DNA from: Sphingomonas sp. R647
GTDB taxonomy: Bacteria; Pseudomonadota; Alphaproteobacteria; Sphingomonadales; Sphingomonadaceae
Direction of reading: 5' to 3'
Assembly: GCF_020177055.1 (NCBI RefSeq)
Contig: NZ_JAIQXT010000005.1
Location: 124,001 to 188,000 of the forward strand
DNA: 64,000 nt
Each line of letters opens with the position of its first letter. The first letter of the stretch is position 1. The notes below the pieces were generated by a model that made no database searches, was not told where the DNA came from, and was given only the letters and a program-made list of their open reading frames with translations. A program made the translations under genes and the position numbers. Shown here piece after piece: positions 32,789-40,814 of the stretch.

Positions 32789-35455
32789 TCAGAACCCTAT
32801 GGACGTCGAAGGGCCGGAGGAGAGCCGGCTGAGCGCGGCCTGATAGTTCGCCATCTGGGCCTGTTCGCGCACGGTGCTCCCACCCTTCCGGCCCCCCTCG
32901 ACCATCGCCTGCTTCGTGTCATCCCAATATAGCGAGCGATAGCTCGTCTGGGACATCGAGAGCGCGGATTTGAGCTTGGCAAGCGCTGCGGTCGCCGACT
33001 TCTGGTCCGCGATCGACAGCGCCGGGTTGAGGCCGAGGCCAAAACTGCCGCCGGGGCGGACGCGCGGCGCGTTCTTGTCGATCGGGTCCATCCCCGAAAC
33101 GCGCGCTGCCGGCAGACCGAGCTTTTCGAGTGCGTCGCGGCCAGCTGGCCCGGCGATGAACTCGATATCGATCCCTGCCTTGGGCGACACGCGCAGCATC
33201 GCGCCGTCATCCTTTTTGGGCGTCGTCACCAGCGCCTTGGATCCGGTGATCTTGCGCACCTTGTCGGCGAGCGTGGCGAGCGTTTCGTCCTTGCCGATGG
33301 TAATCGTGCGGATCACGCCCCCGCCAATCCGCATCTGGAAATTGTCGCCGGCGCGCAGGCTGGAGCCGGTGGTCAGCTTGAGCGAGCCATCGGGTGTTGC
33401 CACGCCACGGCCAAGGCCCAGCGCCTCGACTTTGCTCGAGCCGCCCTCGGACGCGGCGACGCGGACCGGTTCGGTGCGCAGCGTCGGCTGGCCGAACTGG
33501 GTGATCTTCTCGACGCCGCCGCTGACCGGATCGACCCGCGCGACAAAGCCGTCGGTCGGGCCGCTGCGCGTACCGCCAAGGTCGCCGGTGGTGCGTCCCC
33601 CGACATAGAGTTTGCCGTTGGTGAAGGCGAGGCTGTCGACCTGTTCGTTGCCCGCCGTGCCGAGATAGGTCACGGCCATGCCACTGCCATCGGCAGCAAG
33701 GCGCGCGACGAAGCCGTCGCGACCGCCGGAAATGCCGTTGACCTGCGTGCCCGGCAGCGCCGCTAGCGTCGTGCCGCCGATCGCGATCGATCCATCCGGC
33801 GCAATCGCGATGGCGCGCGCGTCTGCCGTGCCAAGGTCGACCGAGCCCAGTTCGGTGCCGGGATTGGCGGGATCGAGAAAGCGCAGCTTCGACGTCGCGC
33901 CCTCCTTGGTCAGCGCGGCGAGGCGACCGTCGGCAGTCATCGCCATCGCGGTAATGCTCTCATCGCCCGTGCTGGGCAGCTTGACCCGCTGGGTAACCGC
34001 GCCGGTGCCGTTGAGCCGGGCGACGAACGCATCGCCCCCGCCCTGCCCCGCGCGGCCACCGACCAGGATCGCGCCATCATCGGCGATCGCGATGCTGGTC
34101 GCACGGTCCTCACCGACCGAGCGGATGCGGCTGGCGAACATCTCGTCGCCATTATTGGCATAGCGCGCGACGAGCATGTCGGCATCGGCGCTGGTACCGT
34201 CGAAACTGCCGGACACGGTGCCGGCGACGACGATGTCCCCATTTTCCGCAACCGTGACCGCAGCCCCCGACGCGCTGTCGGCGGCGCCCAGTGCGCGCTG
34301 CCAGACGACGTTGCCGATGCTGTCCATCTTGGTGAGATACAGGTCCTGCGTGCCCGCAGCGCGCAGTTCGTCGAGATCGCCGGACGCGGTGCCGACGACA
34401 TAGGCAAAGCCATCGGCATCGGTCGCCACCGCGTCGGTGGTGGTCGCCACCGCCTTGGTCGTCAGCCGGTCCTTTGCCTCGATCGTCGCCAGCGTCTTGT
34501 TGGTCATCGCCGCTTCCGGATCGTCGATCCGGAGCACGCGGGCGGCAGTTGGCGTTTCAAGACCGGTGCGGCCGGTAGCGACGATCAGCGCGTCGGGCGC
34601 ATCGACCTGATCGATCGAGACGGTCTCAAGCCCCTGCCGGTTGATCGCCATCGCCCAGCCGTCTTCTTCGGTCTTTTGCGGCTCGAACGCGACCTTCCAT
34701 TTCGGCACCGGGGTGCCGTCGGGGTTGAGCACGACATTGCCGCCGGTATCGCGCATCGGGATATTGGCGATCGCCTGATTGACGAGGTTGGCGACGCTAT
34801 CGAGCGTCGGCGGCTCTGGCAGTGAGCCAAGGTCGATCACGACCGTGTCGACCGAGCTGCCGCGCTCGAGCGTGACGCGGAACCGTTCGGTTCCAGACAT
34901 TTGCGACAGGACCTCATCGCGCTTGGCCACGACGCCCTTGCCTGTGACGCTGACACTCAGGCCACCCGTGCCCGGTGCGACTACCGCACTTTCAGCGCGG
35001 CGCACCGGCTGACCGAACGACATCTCCAATTTGTCGGAGGGCGCGGTGCCCATATAGGTCTGAAGATCTGCCAGCCCCTTGGTGAAGGTCGAGGCGAGCT
35101 GTGACCGTTCGGTGGCGGACAGGCCGGGCTTGGCCGCGGTCGTCGCCAGCACATTGAGGCGGTCGAGCGCTTTCCAGGTGGTAAAGGCGGTCTGGACGTC
35201 GGTGGGGAGCGCGCGGACGCCGGTCAGCGGCTTGTCGATGATCGTCGCCAGACGACGGATCGCCGCGATCTGGGTCGAGATCGATCCGGTAGACCCGGCC
35301 TCACGCCAGGGCGGGGTGGTTTCGGGCAGCGTGAACTGCGCCTTCGCCTCGCGCACGGCCTTGCTCTCGATCGCCTGACCGATGCCCGCTGCCGAGAACC
35401 AGCTCGTATCGGCACCCAACAGGGTCAACCCTGCCAATCCCGAATTGATGTTCAT
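32789..35455 (-). CDS. Large beta-propeller (SBBP-repeat) flagellar-cluster protein, FlaEY-like
   Basis: 888 aa from ATG 35455 (GAGGA upstream). Residues about 330-640 contain repeating units of the SBBP/propeller type: DLYLTKMDSIGNVVWQRALG, DMLVARYANNGDEMFASRIR, DAFVARLNGTGAVTQRVKLP, DGFVARLAADGSGMAVTYLG, each followed by a Gly-rich GTxSG or GG. The N-terminal region and C-terminal 200 residues are helical, ending in MSQTSYRSLYWDDTKQAMVE and AQMANYQAALSRLSSG. No signal peptide is visible, so export through the flagellar apparatus is possible. Caulobacter has a large protein called FlaEY in its fla region that may be the counterpart; this is from memory and tentative. Cotranscribed with flgB. 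Confidence 0.65.
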   Translation of the reverse strand: MNINSGLAGLTLLGADTSWFSAAGIGQAIESKAVREAKAQFTLPETTPPWREAGSTGSISTQIAAIRRLATIIDKPLTGVRALPTDVQTAFTTWKALDRLNVLATTAAKPGLSATERSQLASTFTKGLADLQTYMGTAPSDKLEMSFGQPVRRAESAVVAPGTGGLSVSVTGKGVVAKRDEVLSQMSGTERFRVTLERGSSVDTVVIDLGSLPEPPTLDSVANLVNQAIANIPMRDTGGNVVLNPDGTPVPKWKVAFEPQKTEEDGWAMAINRQGLETVSIDQVDAPDALIVATGRTGLETPTAARVLRIDDPEAAMTNKTLATIEAKDRLTTKAVATTTDAVATDADGFAYVVGTASGDLDELRAAGTQDLYLTKMDSIGNVVWQRALGAADSASGAAVTVAENGDIVVAGTVSGSFDGTSADADMLVARYANNGDEMFASRIRSVGEDRATSIAIADDGAILVGGRAGQGGGDAFVARLNGTGAVTQRVKLPSTGDESITAMAMTADGRLAALTKEGATSKLRFLDPANPGTELGSVDLGTADARAIAIAPDGSIAIGGTTLAALPGTQVNGISGGRDGFVARLAADGSGMAVTYLGTAGNEQVDSLAFTNGKLYVGGRTTGDLGGTRSGPTDGFVARVDPVSGGVEKITQFGQPTLRTEPVRVAASEGGSSKVEALGLGRGVATPDGSLKLTTGSSLRAGDNFQMRIGGGVIRTITIGKDETLATLADKVRKITGSKALVTTPKKDDGAMLRVSPKAGIDIEFIAGPAGRDALEKLGLPAARVSGMDPIDKNAPRVRPGGSFGLGLNPALSIADQKSATAALAKLKSALSMSQTSYRSLYWDDTKQAMVEGGRKGGSTVREQAQMANYQAALSRLSSGPSTSIGF

Positions 35456-35493
35456 CTTGCTGTCCTCACGCGACCGGGTGCCCCCTTTCGAGT

Positions 35494-35502
35494 CCATAAT
35501 AG
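35494..35502 (-). promoter_or_regulatory. Candidate -10 element for the propeller-flgB operon
   Basis: On the minus strand CTATTATGG (35502-35494) lies about 38 bases before the ATG at 35455. It matches the CTATNAT hexamer before flgE (CTATCAT) and fliF (CTATAAT). No GGCAA box is apparent within the short gap to fliG. Confidence 0.35.
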
Positions 35503-35558
35503 AGGGGTCGTAGGACGAACCGACGGGTTAACTACGAATAATGCAGGGGAACTAGACG

Positions 35559-36590
35559 ATGATGATGACTCCGGTCGTGGAACCGCCAGAATTTAAGAAG
35601 CTCAACCAGCGCGAGCGTGCCGCCGCGCTGATGCTGGCGCTGGGCCAGGAGCATGGCGCGCCGATCTGGGAACAGCTGTCGATCGACGAGGTGAAGGAGC
35701 TGTCGCAGAGCATGTCGCAGCTCGGCCGGATCCCGTCGAACCTGATCGAATATCTGCTCAACCAGTTTCAGGCCGAGATGTCGTCGATGAGCTCGTGCCA
35801 CGGCTCGTACGAGACGACCGAGCGGCTGCTGAACAGCGTCCTCGATTCCGATCGGGTCAAAGAGATCATGGAAGATATCCGTGGTCCGTCGGGCCGGACG
35901 ATGTGGGACAAGCTGTCCAACGTGAATGAAGGCGTGCTCGCCGGCTATCTGCGCAACGAATATCCCCAGACGATCGCGGTGATCCTGTCCAAGCTCAAGT
36001 CCGACCATGCCGCGCGCGTGCTTGGCGCGCTGCCCCGCGACATCGCGGTCGATGTGGTACAGCGGATGCTGCGCATGGAGACCGTGCAAAAGGAAGTGCT
36101 GGCGCAAGTCGAAGCGACGCTGAAGACCGAGTTCATGGCGAACTTCGCGCGCGCCCAGCGCCGCGACCCGCATGAAGCGATGGCGGAGATCTTCAACGCG
36201 ATGGATCGCTCGACCGAAGAGAGCATGCTTTCTGCGCTCGACACCCGCTCGCCCGACGCGGCCGACCGCATCCGCTCGCTCATGTTCACCTTCGAAGATC
36301 TGGGCGGCCTGCTGCCCGCATCGATCGCGGTCATCGTCCGCCAGGCCGACAAGCGCCAGATGGCGCTCGCGCTCAAGGGCGCGCCGGAAAATATCCGCTC
36401 GCTGTTCTTCTCGACCATGACCGAACGCTCAGCAAAATTGCTGCGCGAGGACATGGCGTCGATGGGCCCTGTCCGCGCGCGCGACTGCGAAGAAGCCCAG
36501 ACCGCACTGGTCCGCCTTGCCAAGAACCTCGCCGATATGGGGGAGATCGTGCTGGTCGACCCCAAGAGCGACGACACGATGATCGTCTAG
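35559..36590 (+). CDS. fliG: Flagellar motor switch protein FliG
   Basis: 343 aa. Rotor protein linking the MS ring (FliF) to the C ring and contacting MotA. Signatures: NEYPQTIAVILSKLKSDHAA (EHPQTIA motif), the middle-domain MFTFEDLGGLLPASIAVIVR and the C-terminal charged helix region (KRQMALALKGAPENIRSLFF). Three ATGs in a row at 35559; AGGGGA lies 10 bases upstream. First of fliG-fliH, with fliF further downstream after a terminator. Confidence 0.95.
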   Translation: MMMTPVVEPPEFKKLNQRERAAALMLALGQEHGAPIWEQLSIDEVKELSQSMSQLGRIPSNLIEYLLNQFQAEMSSMSSCHGSYETTERLLNSVLDSDRVKEIMEDIRGPSGRTMWDKLSNVNEGVLAGYLRNEYPQTIAVILSKLKSDHAARVLGALPRDIAVDVVQRMLRMETVQKEVLAQVEATLKTEFMANFARAQRRDPHEAMAEIFNAMDRSTEESMLSALDTRSPDAADRIRSLMFTFEDLGGLLPASIAVIVRQADKRQMALALKGAPENIRSLFFSTMTERSAKLLREDMASMGPVRARDCEEAQTALVRLAKNLADMGEIVLVDPKSDDTMIV

Positions 36591-36600
36591 GAGGCGGCAC

Positions 36601-37281
36601 ATGGACCTTTCGTTCAGTACAAAGCCGTTCGGCTTCGACCGCGTTTTCAGCGCGCGAGAGGCGGCGCGCACCGTCGAACATGACGACACCATCTCCCTCG
36701 TCATCAAGATCGAGGCGCTGGAGGACGAGCTGGCGCATCTGCGCAACATGCAGAATGAGGAACTGGCGCGGGCGCGCGCCGACGCGTTTCAGGCGGGGCT
36801 CGACGCCGCCCGCTCGGACCGCGACAATGCGCTGCTCGCGGCGATGGACGCGCTGCACGCCGGGGTCGAGGGCATGGTCGAAGAGCGCGCAGACTTCCGC
36901 GCCGACACGGCCCGCGAGGCCGCCGAGCTGGTGCTTGCGGTCGCCCAGCATCTCGCCGGACACCCGCTGCTCGCTTCCCCTGCCCAGGCGATCGACGATG
37001 CGATCGGGCGGGCGCTGTCTCAGGTCGCGCGTGGCACCGAACTGGTCGTGCGCATCCACCCCGACATGGCCGAGCAGATCGAGGAGCGGATCGCGACACG
37101 TCAGGCCAATGACCGCCGCCGCCTGAACCTTCACGTCACCCACGACCCCTCGCTCGCCAGCGGCGACGCGCGGATCGAGTGGGACGAGGGTGGCCTCACG
37201 CTCGACCGCGCGATGCGTGAGGAGGCCGTGCTGCGCGAACTCAATAATCTTTTTCCCGCCGACGACAGGCAGGCCGCCTGA
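36601..37281 (+). CDS. fliH: Flagellar export regulator FliH
   Basis: 226 aa. Negative regulator and stator-like partner of FliI. Coiled-coil N-terminal half (EALEDELAHLRNMQNEELAR, ADAFQAGLDAARSD) and a C-terminal domain with LNLHVTHDPSLASGDARIEW followed by GGLTLDRAM, typical of FliH. AGGAGG overlaps the fliG stop 5-10 bases before the ATG. Followed by a strong terminator. Confidence 0.85.
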   Translation: MDLSFSTKPFGFDRVFSAREAARTVEHDDTISLVIKIEALEDELAHLRNMQNEELARARADAFQAGLDAARSDRDNALLAAMDALHAGVEGMVEERADFRADTAREAAELVLAVAQHLAGHPLLASPAQAIDDAIGRALSQVARGTELVVRIHPDMAEQIEERIATRQANDRRRLNLHVTHDPSLASGDARIEWDEGGLTLDRAMREEAVLRELNNLFPADDRQAA

Positions 37282-37340
37282 TCCTCTATCAATAGCGTGT
37301 CGGACGGCTCGGCTCCCCTGCCCGGTCGCCTCCGCAATCG

Positions 37341-37375
37341 GCGCCCCCGGACCTCCCCCGTCCGGGGGCGCTTTT
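37341..37375 (+). terminator. Intrinsic terminator after fliGH
   Basis: GCGCCCCCGGAC (37341-37352), loop of 7, GTCCGGGGGCGC (37360-37371), then TTTTGTTT. A perfect 12-bp GC-rich stem with a T-run. It separates fliGH from the fliF operon and sits in the longest gap of the window (37282-37519, 238 bp). Confidence 0.92.
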
Positions 37376-37424
37376 GTTTGGAATCCCGCGCAGCCGGATC
37401 CGAGCGGCCAGCCGCTTCCCCACT

Positions 37425-37475
37425 CGGCAATTTTTTCCCCCCGGCAAAACCTGCCGCCCGCTCCGCATCTATAAT
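37425..37475 (+). promoter_or_regulatory. Promoter region of the fliF operon with two GGCAA boxes
   Basis: CGGCAATTTTTTCC (37425-37438) is identical to the 14-mer upstream of flbT and is likewise followed after exactly 30 bases by CTATAAT (37469-37475). A second box, CCGGCAAAACCTGCCG (37441-37456), has dyad symmetry (GGCA...TGCC) and lies between them. These resemble FlbD ftr-type sites by composition. No sigma-54 GG-N10-GC pair with correct spacing was found. Confidence 0.55.
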
Positions 37476-37519
37476 TGACCTGAGGGACAGGCAGTCCCGG
37501 TAGTCTGATAGGGTGCCGC

Positions 37520-39139
37520 TTGGAGCAGGTTAAAGGTCTGATCGCGCAGTTGGGGGCCAAACGGCTCATCATCATGGGCGGCGTCGCGGCATTGATCATG
37601 GCGGCGCTGGCGATGGTCGCACTGCGCGGCGAGAACAGCACGATGGGGTTCCTGTACACCGATCTGGACCCGTCCGCCGCGGCCGCGATCAGCGAAAAGC
37701 TCAAGGCGCAGAACGTACCCTTCGAACTTTCCGCCGACGGGACTGCCGTGATGGCTCCGGTCGACAAGCTCGCCGAGCTGCGCATGGCGATGGCTGGTGA
37801 AAAGCTGGGCGGCAAGATCGGCTACGAGGTACTCGACGAAGAACAGCCGTTCGGCGTGTCCGCCAGCCGCGCCAAGATGAACGAGACCCGCGCGATCGAG
37901 GGCGAGCTCGTCCGCTCGATCCAGAGCCTCGACGCCGTGTCGGGCGCGCGCGTCCATATCGTGATGCCCGAGCGGGCGATGTTCGCCGCCGAGGCGCGTC
38001 CCGCAACCGCTTCGGTCACGGTCAAGACCAAGGGCCGCCTGCCCGCCGAGACGATTCAGGCGATCCGCTACCTCGTCTCTTCCGCCGTCCCCGAATTGTC
38101 GCCAGAGTCCGTGTCGATCGTCGACCAGTCTGGCGCGCTGCTCGCCCGCGCGGGCGAACAGGGCGCGGCGGGCGGTGGCAGCGTCGACGAACGTCAGTCG
38201 CAGATCGAGGCGAAGATGCGCGAGGAGATCATCGCGCTGCTCGAACCGATCGTCGGCCAGGGCAAGGTCCGCGCGGAAGTCGCCGCGCAGATCGACCGCG
38301 ACGCGACCCGCGAGGAATCGAACGTGTTCGATCCCGACAAGCAGGTGATCGCACGTCAGGTGACGGTCGAGAGCGACGACCAGAGCAGCGAGAATAGCGA
38401 CGAGCAGGCCGCGACCGTCGGCAACCAGCTGCCCGAGGCACAGCAGCAGCCAGTCGGTGCCGCCGGCGGCGACACCCGCCAGCAGGCGCGCAAGGAAAAT
38501 TCCGAAGACACGACCTATGCCAACAGCTCGACCCGCAGCGTCGTTACCCGCGAGCCGGGCAAGCTGACCCGCCTGTCGGTCGCGGTCACCGTCGATGGCG
38601 GCGCACAGGGCCTGCCCGAAGCGCGCAAGCAGCAGCTGACCCGGCTGGTCGAAAATGCCGTGGGCATCGACACCGAACGCGGCGACAGCGTGGTGGTCGA
38701 AAGCCTCGCCTTTGCCGCTCCGGCCGAACCCGCCGATGCGCAAACCGCCTGGTATTCCTATTTCACGTCCGACCAGGTCGTCGGACTGCTCAAGGTGCTG
38801 CTGGTTGGCGCCATCGGCCTCATCGTCCTGCGCATGCTGCGATCGCGCGCCAACAAGGAGGCTGCGGCCGATCCCGCCGCGCCACCGATGCTGCCCAGCG
38901 ACAGGGACGCCGAGATGCTCGCGATCGCGCAGCAGGCGGCCGATGGCGATCCCGAGGCGCTCAAGCAGTTGGAAACGATGCAGGGCACCAAGTCCGACGT
39001 GCCACTGCTCGACCATGATATTCAGCTCAGCAATGTCGATGGCCAGATCAAGGCGTCGCACCTGCGCAAGGTCGGCGACATGGTCGCCAGCAACGCGCCA
39101 GAGGCGACTGCGGTGATCCGCCAGTGGATGAACGCATGA
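37520..39139 (+). CDS. fliF: Flagellar MS-ring protein FliF
   Basis: 539 aa from a TTG at 37520. Two membrane helices, IMGGVAALIMAALAMVALRG near the N-terminus and VVGLLKVLLVGAIGLIVLRM near residue 420, flank the periplasmic ring-building domain (LYTDLDPSAAAAISEKLKAQ, VRSIQSLDAVSGARVHIVMP). The C-terminal tail, ending GDMVASNAPEATAVIRQWMN, is the FliG-binding segment. First gene of fliF-fliN-flbD-flhA-fliK-flgD. Confidence 0.95.
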   Translation: MEQVKGLIAQLGAKRLIIMGGVAALIMAALAMVALRGENSTMGFLYTDLDPSAAAAISEKLKAQNVPFELSADGTAVMAPVDKLAELRMAMAGEKLGGKIGYEVLDEEQPFGVSASRAKMNETRAIEGELVRSIQSLDAVSGARVHIVMPERAMFAAEARPATASVTVKTKGRLPAETIQAIRYLVSSAVPELSPESVSIVDQSGALLARAGEQGAAGGGSVDERQSQIEAKMREEIIALLEPIVGQGKVRAEVAAQIDRDATREESNVFDPDKQVIARQVTVESDDQSSENSDEQAATVGNQLPEAQQQPVGAAGGDTRQQARKENSEDTTYANSSTRSVVTREPGKLTRLSVAVTVDGGAQGLPEARKQQLTRLVENAVGIDTERGDSVVVESLAFAAPAEPADAQTAWYSYFTSDQVVGLLKVLLVGAIGLIVLRMLRSRANKEAAADPAAPPMLPSDRDAEMLAIAQQAADGDPEALKQLETMQGTKSDVPLLDHDIQLSNVDGQIKASHLRKVGDMVASNAPEATAVIRQWMNA

Positions 39140-39150
39140 TGGAGACCCCG

Positions 39151-39510
39151 ATGTCCGACCCCGGTGAACCGATCCCGAACCTCGAAAGTGGTGTGATGGT
39201 CGAAACCGACACACCGCCATCGTTCGAGGAATTCGGCAGCAACAGTCACACGCCCGACGCCGGTAGCGGCGGATCGCTTTCCGCCGTCCACGAGGTGCCG
39301 GTCCGTGTCCAGGCGGTCCTCGGGCGCGCCCGCGTGCCGGTCGGCGAACTGATCCGGATGAAGTCCGGAATGGTGCTCGAACTCGATCGCCGCGTCGGAG
39401 AGCCGGTCGATGTCTATGTCAACAACCGGCTGGTGGCGCGCGGTGAGGTGATGCTGGTCGACCATGCGCTCGGCGTGACGCTCACCGAAATCGTGCGCCA
39501 GGACGGCTGA
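39151..39510 (+). CDS. fliN: Flagellar motor switch protein FliN (long copy)
   Basis: 119 aa from ATG 39151 (GGAGA 6 bases upstream; in-frame starts at 39124, 39136 and 39139 are alternatives). An acidic, unstructured N-terminus (to about residue 45) precedes a SpoA domain: EVPVRVQAVLGRARVPVGEL, DRRVGEPVDVYVNNRLVARG, EVMLVDHALGVTLTEIVRQD. It is the second fliN-type gene here and differs from the 85-aa copy at 24838. No fliM was found in the window. Directly followed by flbD. Confidence 0.9.
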   Translation: MSDPGEPIPNLESGVMVETDTPPSFEEFGSNSHTPDAGSGGSLSAVHEVPVRVQAVLGRARVPVGELIRMKSGMVLELDRRVGEPVDVYVNNRLVARGEVMLVDHALGVTLTEIVRQDG

Positions 39511-39512
39511 TC

Positions 39513-40799
39513 ATGCAGCTTCGCCTGATGATCATCGGCGCCAGCAGCGGCCCGTTCGGCGAGGCCGCGCGGATGGCACGCAGCCTGGGCGCCGAGGTAA
39601 TGATCGCCGAGACCCCGGACGAGGCGCTCGTGCATCTGCGCGACGCCGGCGCGGGTCTGGTAATGATCGACGTTGAGAGCGACGTACCGACCTTCATGCG
39701 CGCGCTGATCGCCGAGCGGTTCGCAGTGCCCGTGCTTGCCTGTGGCATCGATGCTCCGGCCGAGCGGGCAGTGGCCGCGATCCGCGCCGGCGCCCGCGAC
39801 TATATCCCCCTGCCTCCCGATCGCGAGCTGATCGCGGCGGCGATCGCGCAAATGGCGCAGGCCGATTTCGCGCCGATCGTCGGTGAGGATCCCGCCTGGC
39901 TGCGTGCGCTCGAGTTCGCCCGCGCGATGGCACCGGCGCATGCCCCGATCCTGATCAGCGGTGAGCGCGGTACCGGTAAGGAGCGCGTCGCGCACGCCAC
40001 CCATGCCGCATCGGGCCGCAATGGCTTCGTCACCATCGAATGCACCGGCGTCGCCGCCGAAGTGCTCGAATCCGAGCTGTTCGGCCATGAAGCTGGCGCG
40101 TTCGAAGGTGCGCTGGCGGGCCGCCGTGGCGCCTTTGCGACGGCAAGCGGCGGCACCCTGTTCCTGCGCGACATCGATCGCCTGCCCGCCGCGGTCCAGT
40201 TGCGCGTGCTCAAGGCGATGAGTGCGCACGGCGCGCCCAATGTCATCGCCAGCACCCGCCGCGACCTCGCAGCGCTGGTCGATGCCGGGCAGTTCCGCAG
40301 CGACCTGCTCGCCCGCTTCGCGCTGGCGACCGTCGCGCTGCCGCCGCTGCGCGCGCGCGGCGGCGACATCCGTCTGCTCGCCGCGACCTTTGCCGCGCGC
40401 TTTGCGGCAATGCAGTGCCTGCCCTCGCCGCTAATCGACCCGGCGACCGAGACGCTGCTGACCAGCTATGAATGGCCGGGCAATGTCGCCGAGCTGCAGG
40501 ATGCGATGCATCGCGCCGTGCTGCTGTCGCCCGACGGCTATATCGGACCGGAGGCCATCGTGCTCGCCGACGGGTCGCGGCTCGCTCCGCCCACTCCGGT
40601 GGCGGGCAAGCCGCTGATCGCCTCGCTCGTCGGCCAGACGGTCGAGGAGGTCGAACGCCAGCTGATCCTCGAGACGCTGGAGCGGTGCCAGGGCAACCGC
40701 ACCTCGGCCTCGCAGATCCTGGGCATTTCTGTCCGCACGATGCGCAACAAGCTCAAGGCCTTTGTCGAGGCCGGCATTGCGGTCGTCCCGGTTACCTGA
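39513..40799 (+). CDS. flbD: FlbD-type AAA+ regulator with altered sigma-54 contact motifs
   Basis: 428 aa. Close in layout to Caulobacter FlbD: a receiver-like N-terminus lacking the usual Asp pocket (LGAEVMIAETPDEALVHLRD), AAA+ domain, and a Fis-type C-terminus (NRTSASQILGISVRTMRNKL). Walker A GERGTGKE is at 150-157. The GAFTGA loop reads GAFEGA (195-200). Walker B reads GGTLFLRDID (213-222), so the usual Asp-Glu pair is Arg-Asp. The segment before sensor I is about ten residues shorter than usual. Sensor I (ASTRRDL) and the arginine region (FRSDLLARF) remain. DNA binding seems intact, but sigma-54 activation is doubtful. Located between fliN and flhA. Confidence 0.88.
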   Translation: MQLRLMIIGASSGPFGEAARMARSLGAEVMIAETPDEALVHLRDAGAGLVMIDVESDVPTFMRALIAERFAVPVLACGIDAPAERAVAAIRAGARDYIPLPPDRELIAAAIAQMAQADFAPIVGEDPAWLRALEFARAMAPAHAPILISGERGTGKERVAHATHAASGRNGFVTIECTGVAAEVLESELFGHEAGAFEGALAGRRGAFATASGGTLFLRDIDRLPAAVQLRVLKAMSAHGAPNVIASTRRDLAALVDAGQFRSDLLARFALATVALPPLRARGGDIRLLAATFAARFAAMQCLPSPLIDPATETLLTSYEWPGNVAELQDAMHRAVLLSPDGYIGPEAIVLADGSRLAPPTPVAGKPLIASLVGQTVEEVERQLILETLERCQGNRTSASQILGISVRTMRNKLKAFVEAGIAVVPVT

Positions 40800-40814
40800 C
40801 GCGGAGCCACTTCC

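Noticed and set aside
35528..35542. Possible CtrA site (TTAA, 7 bases, TAAT) before fliG
   Set aside because: Only the first half matches the TTAA-N7-TTAA consensus; the second half matches at two of four positions, which is too weak to call.
37425..37475. Sigma-54 promoter before fliF
   Set aside because: GG and GC pairs are present, but none has the required 10-base spacing with TGGC/TTGC flanks; the nearest (GGCAAAACCTGCC) has 8 bases between.
37469..39220. A 583-codon minus-strand open frame opposite fliF
   Set aside because: Shadow of fliF; no start signal or family pattern.
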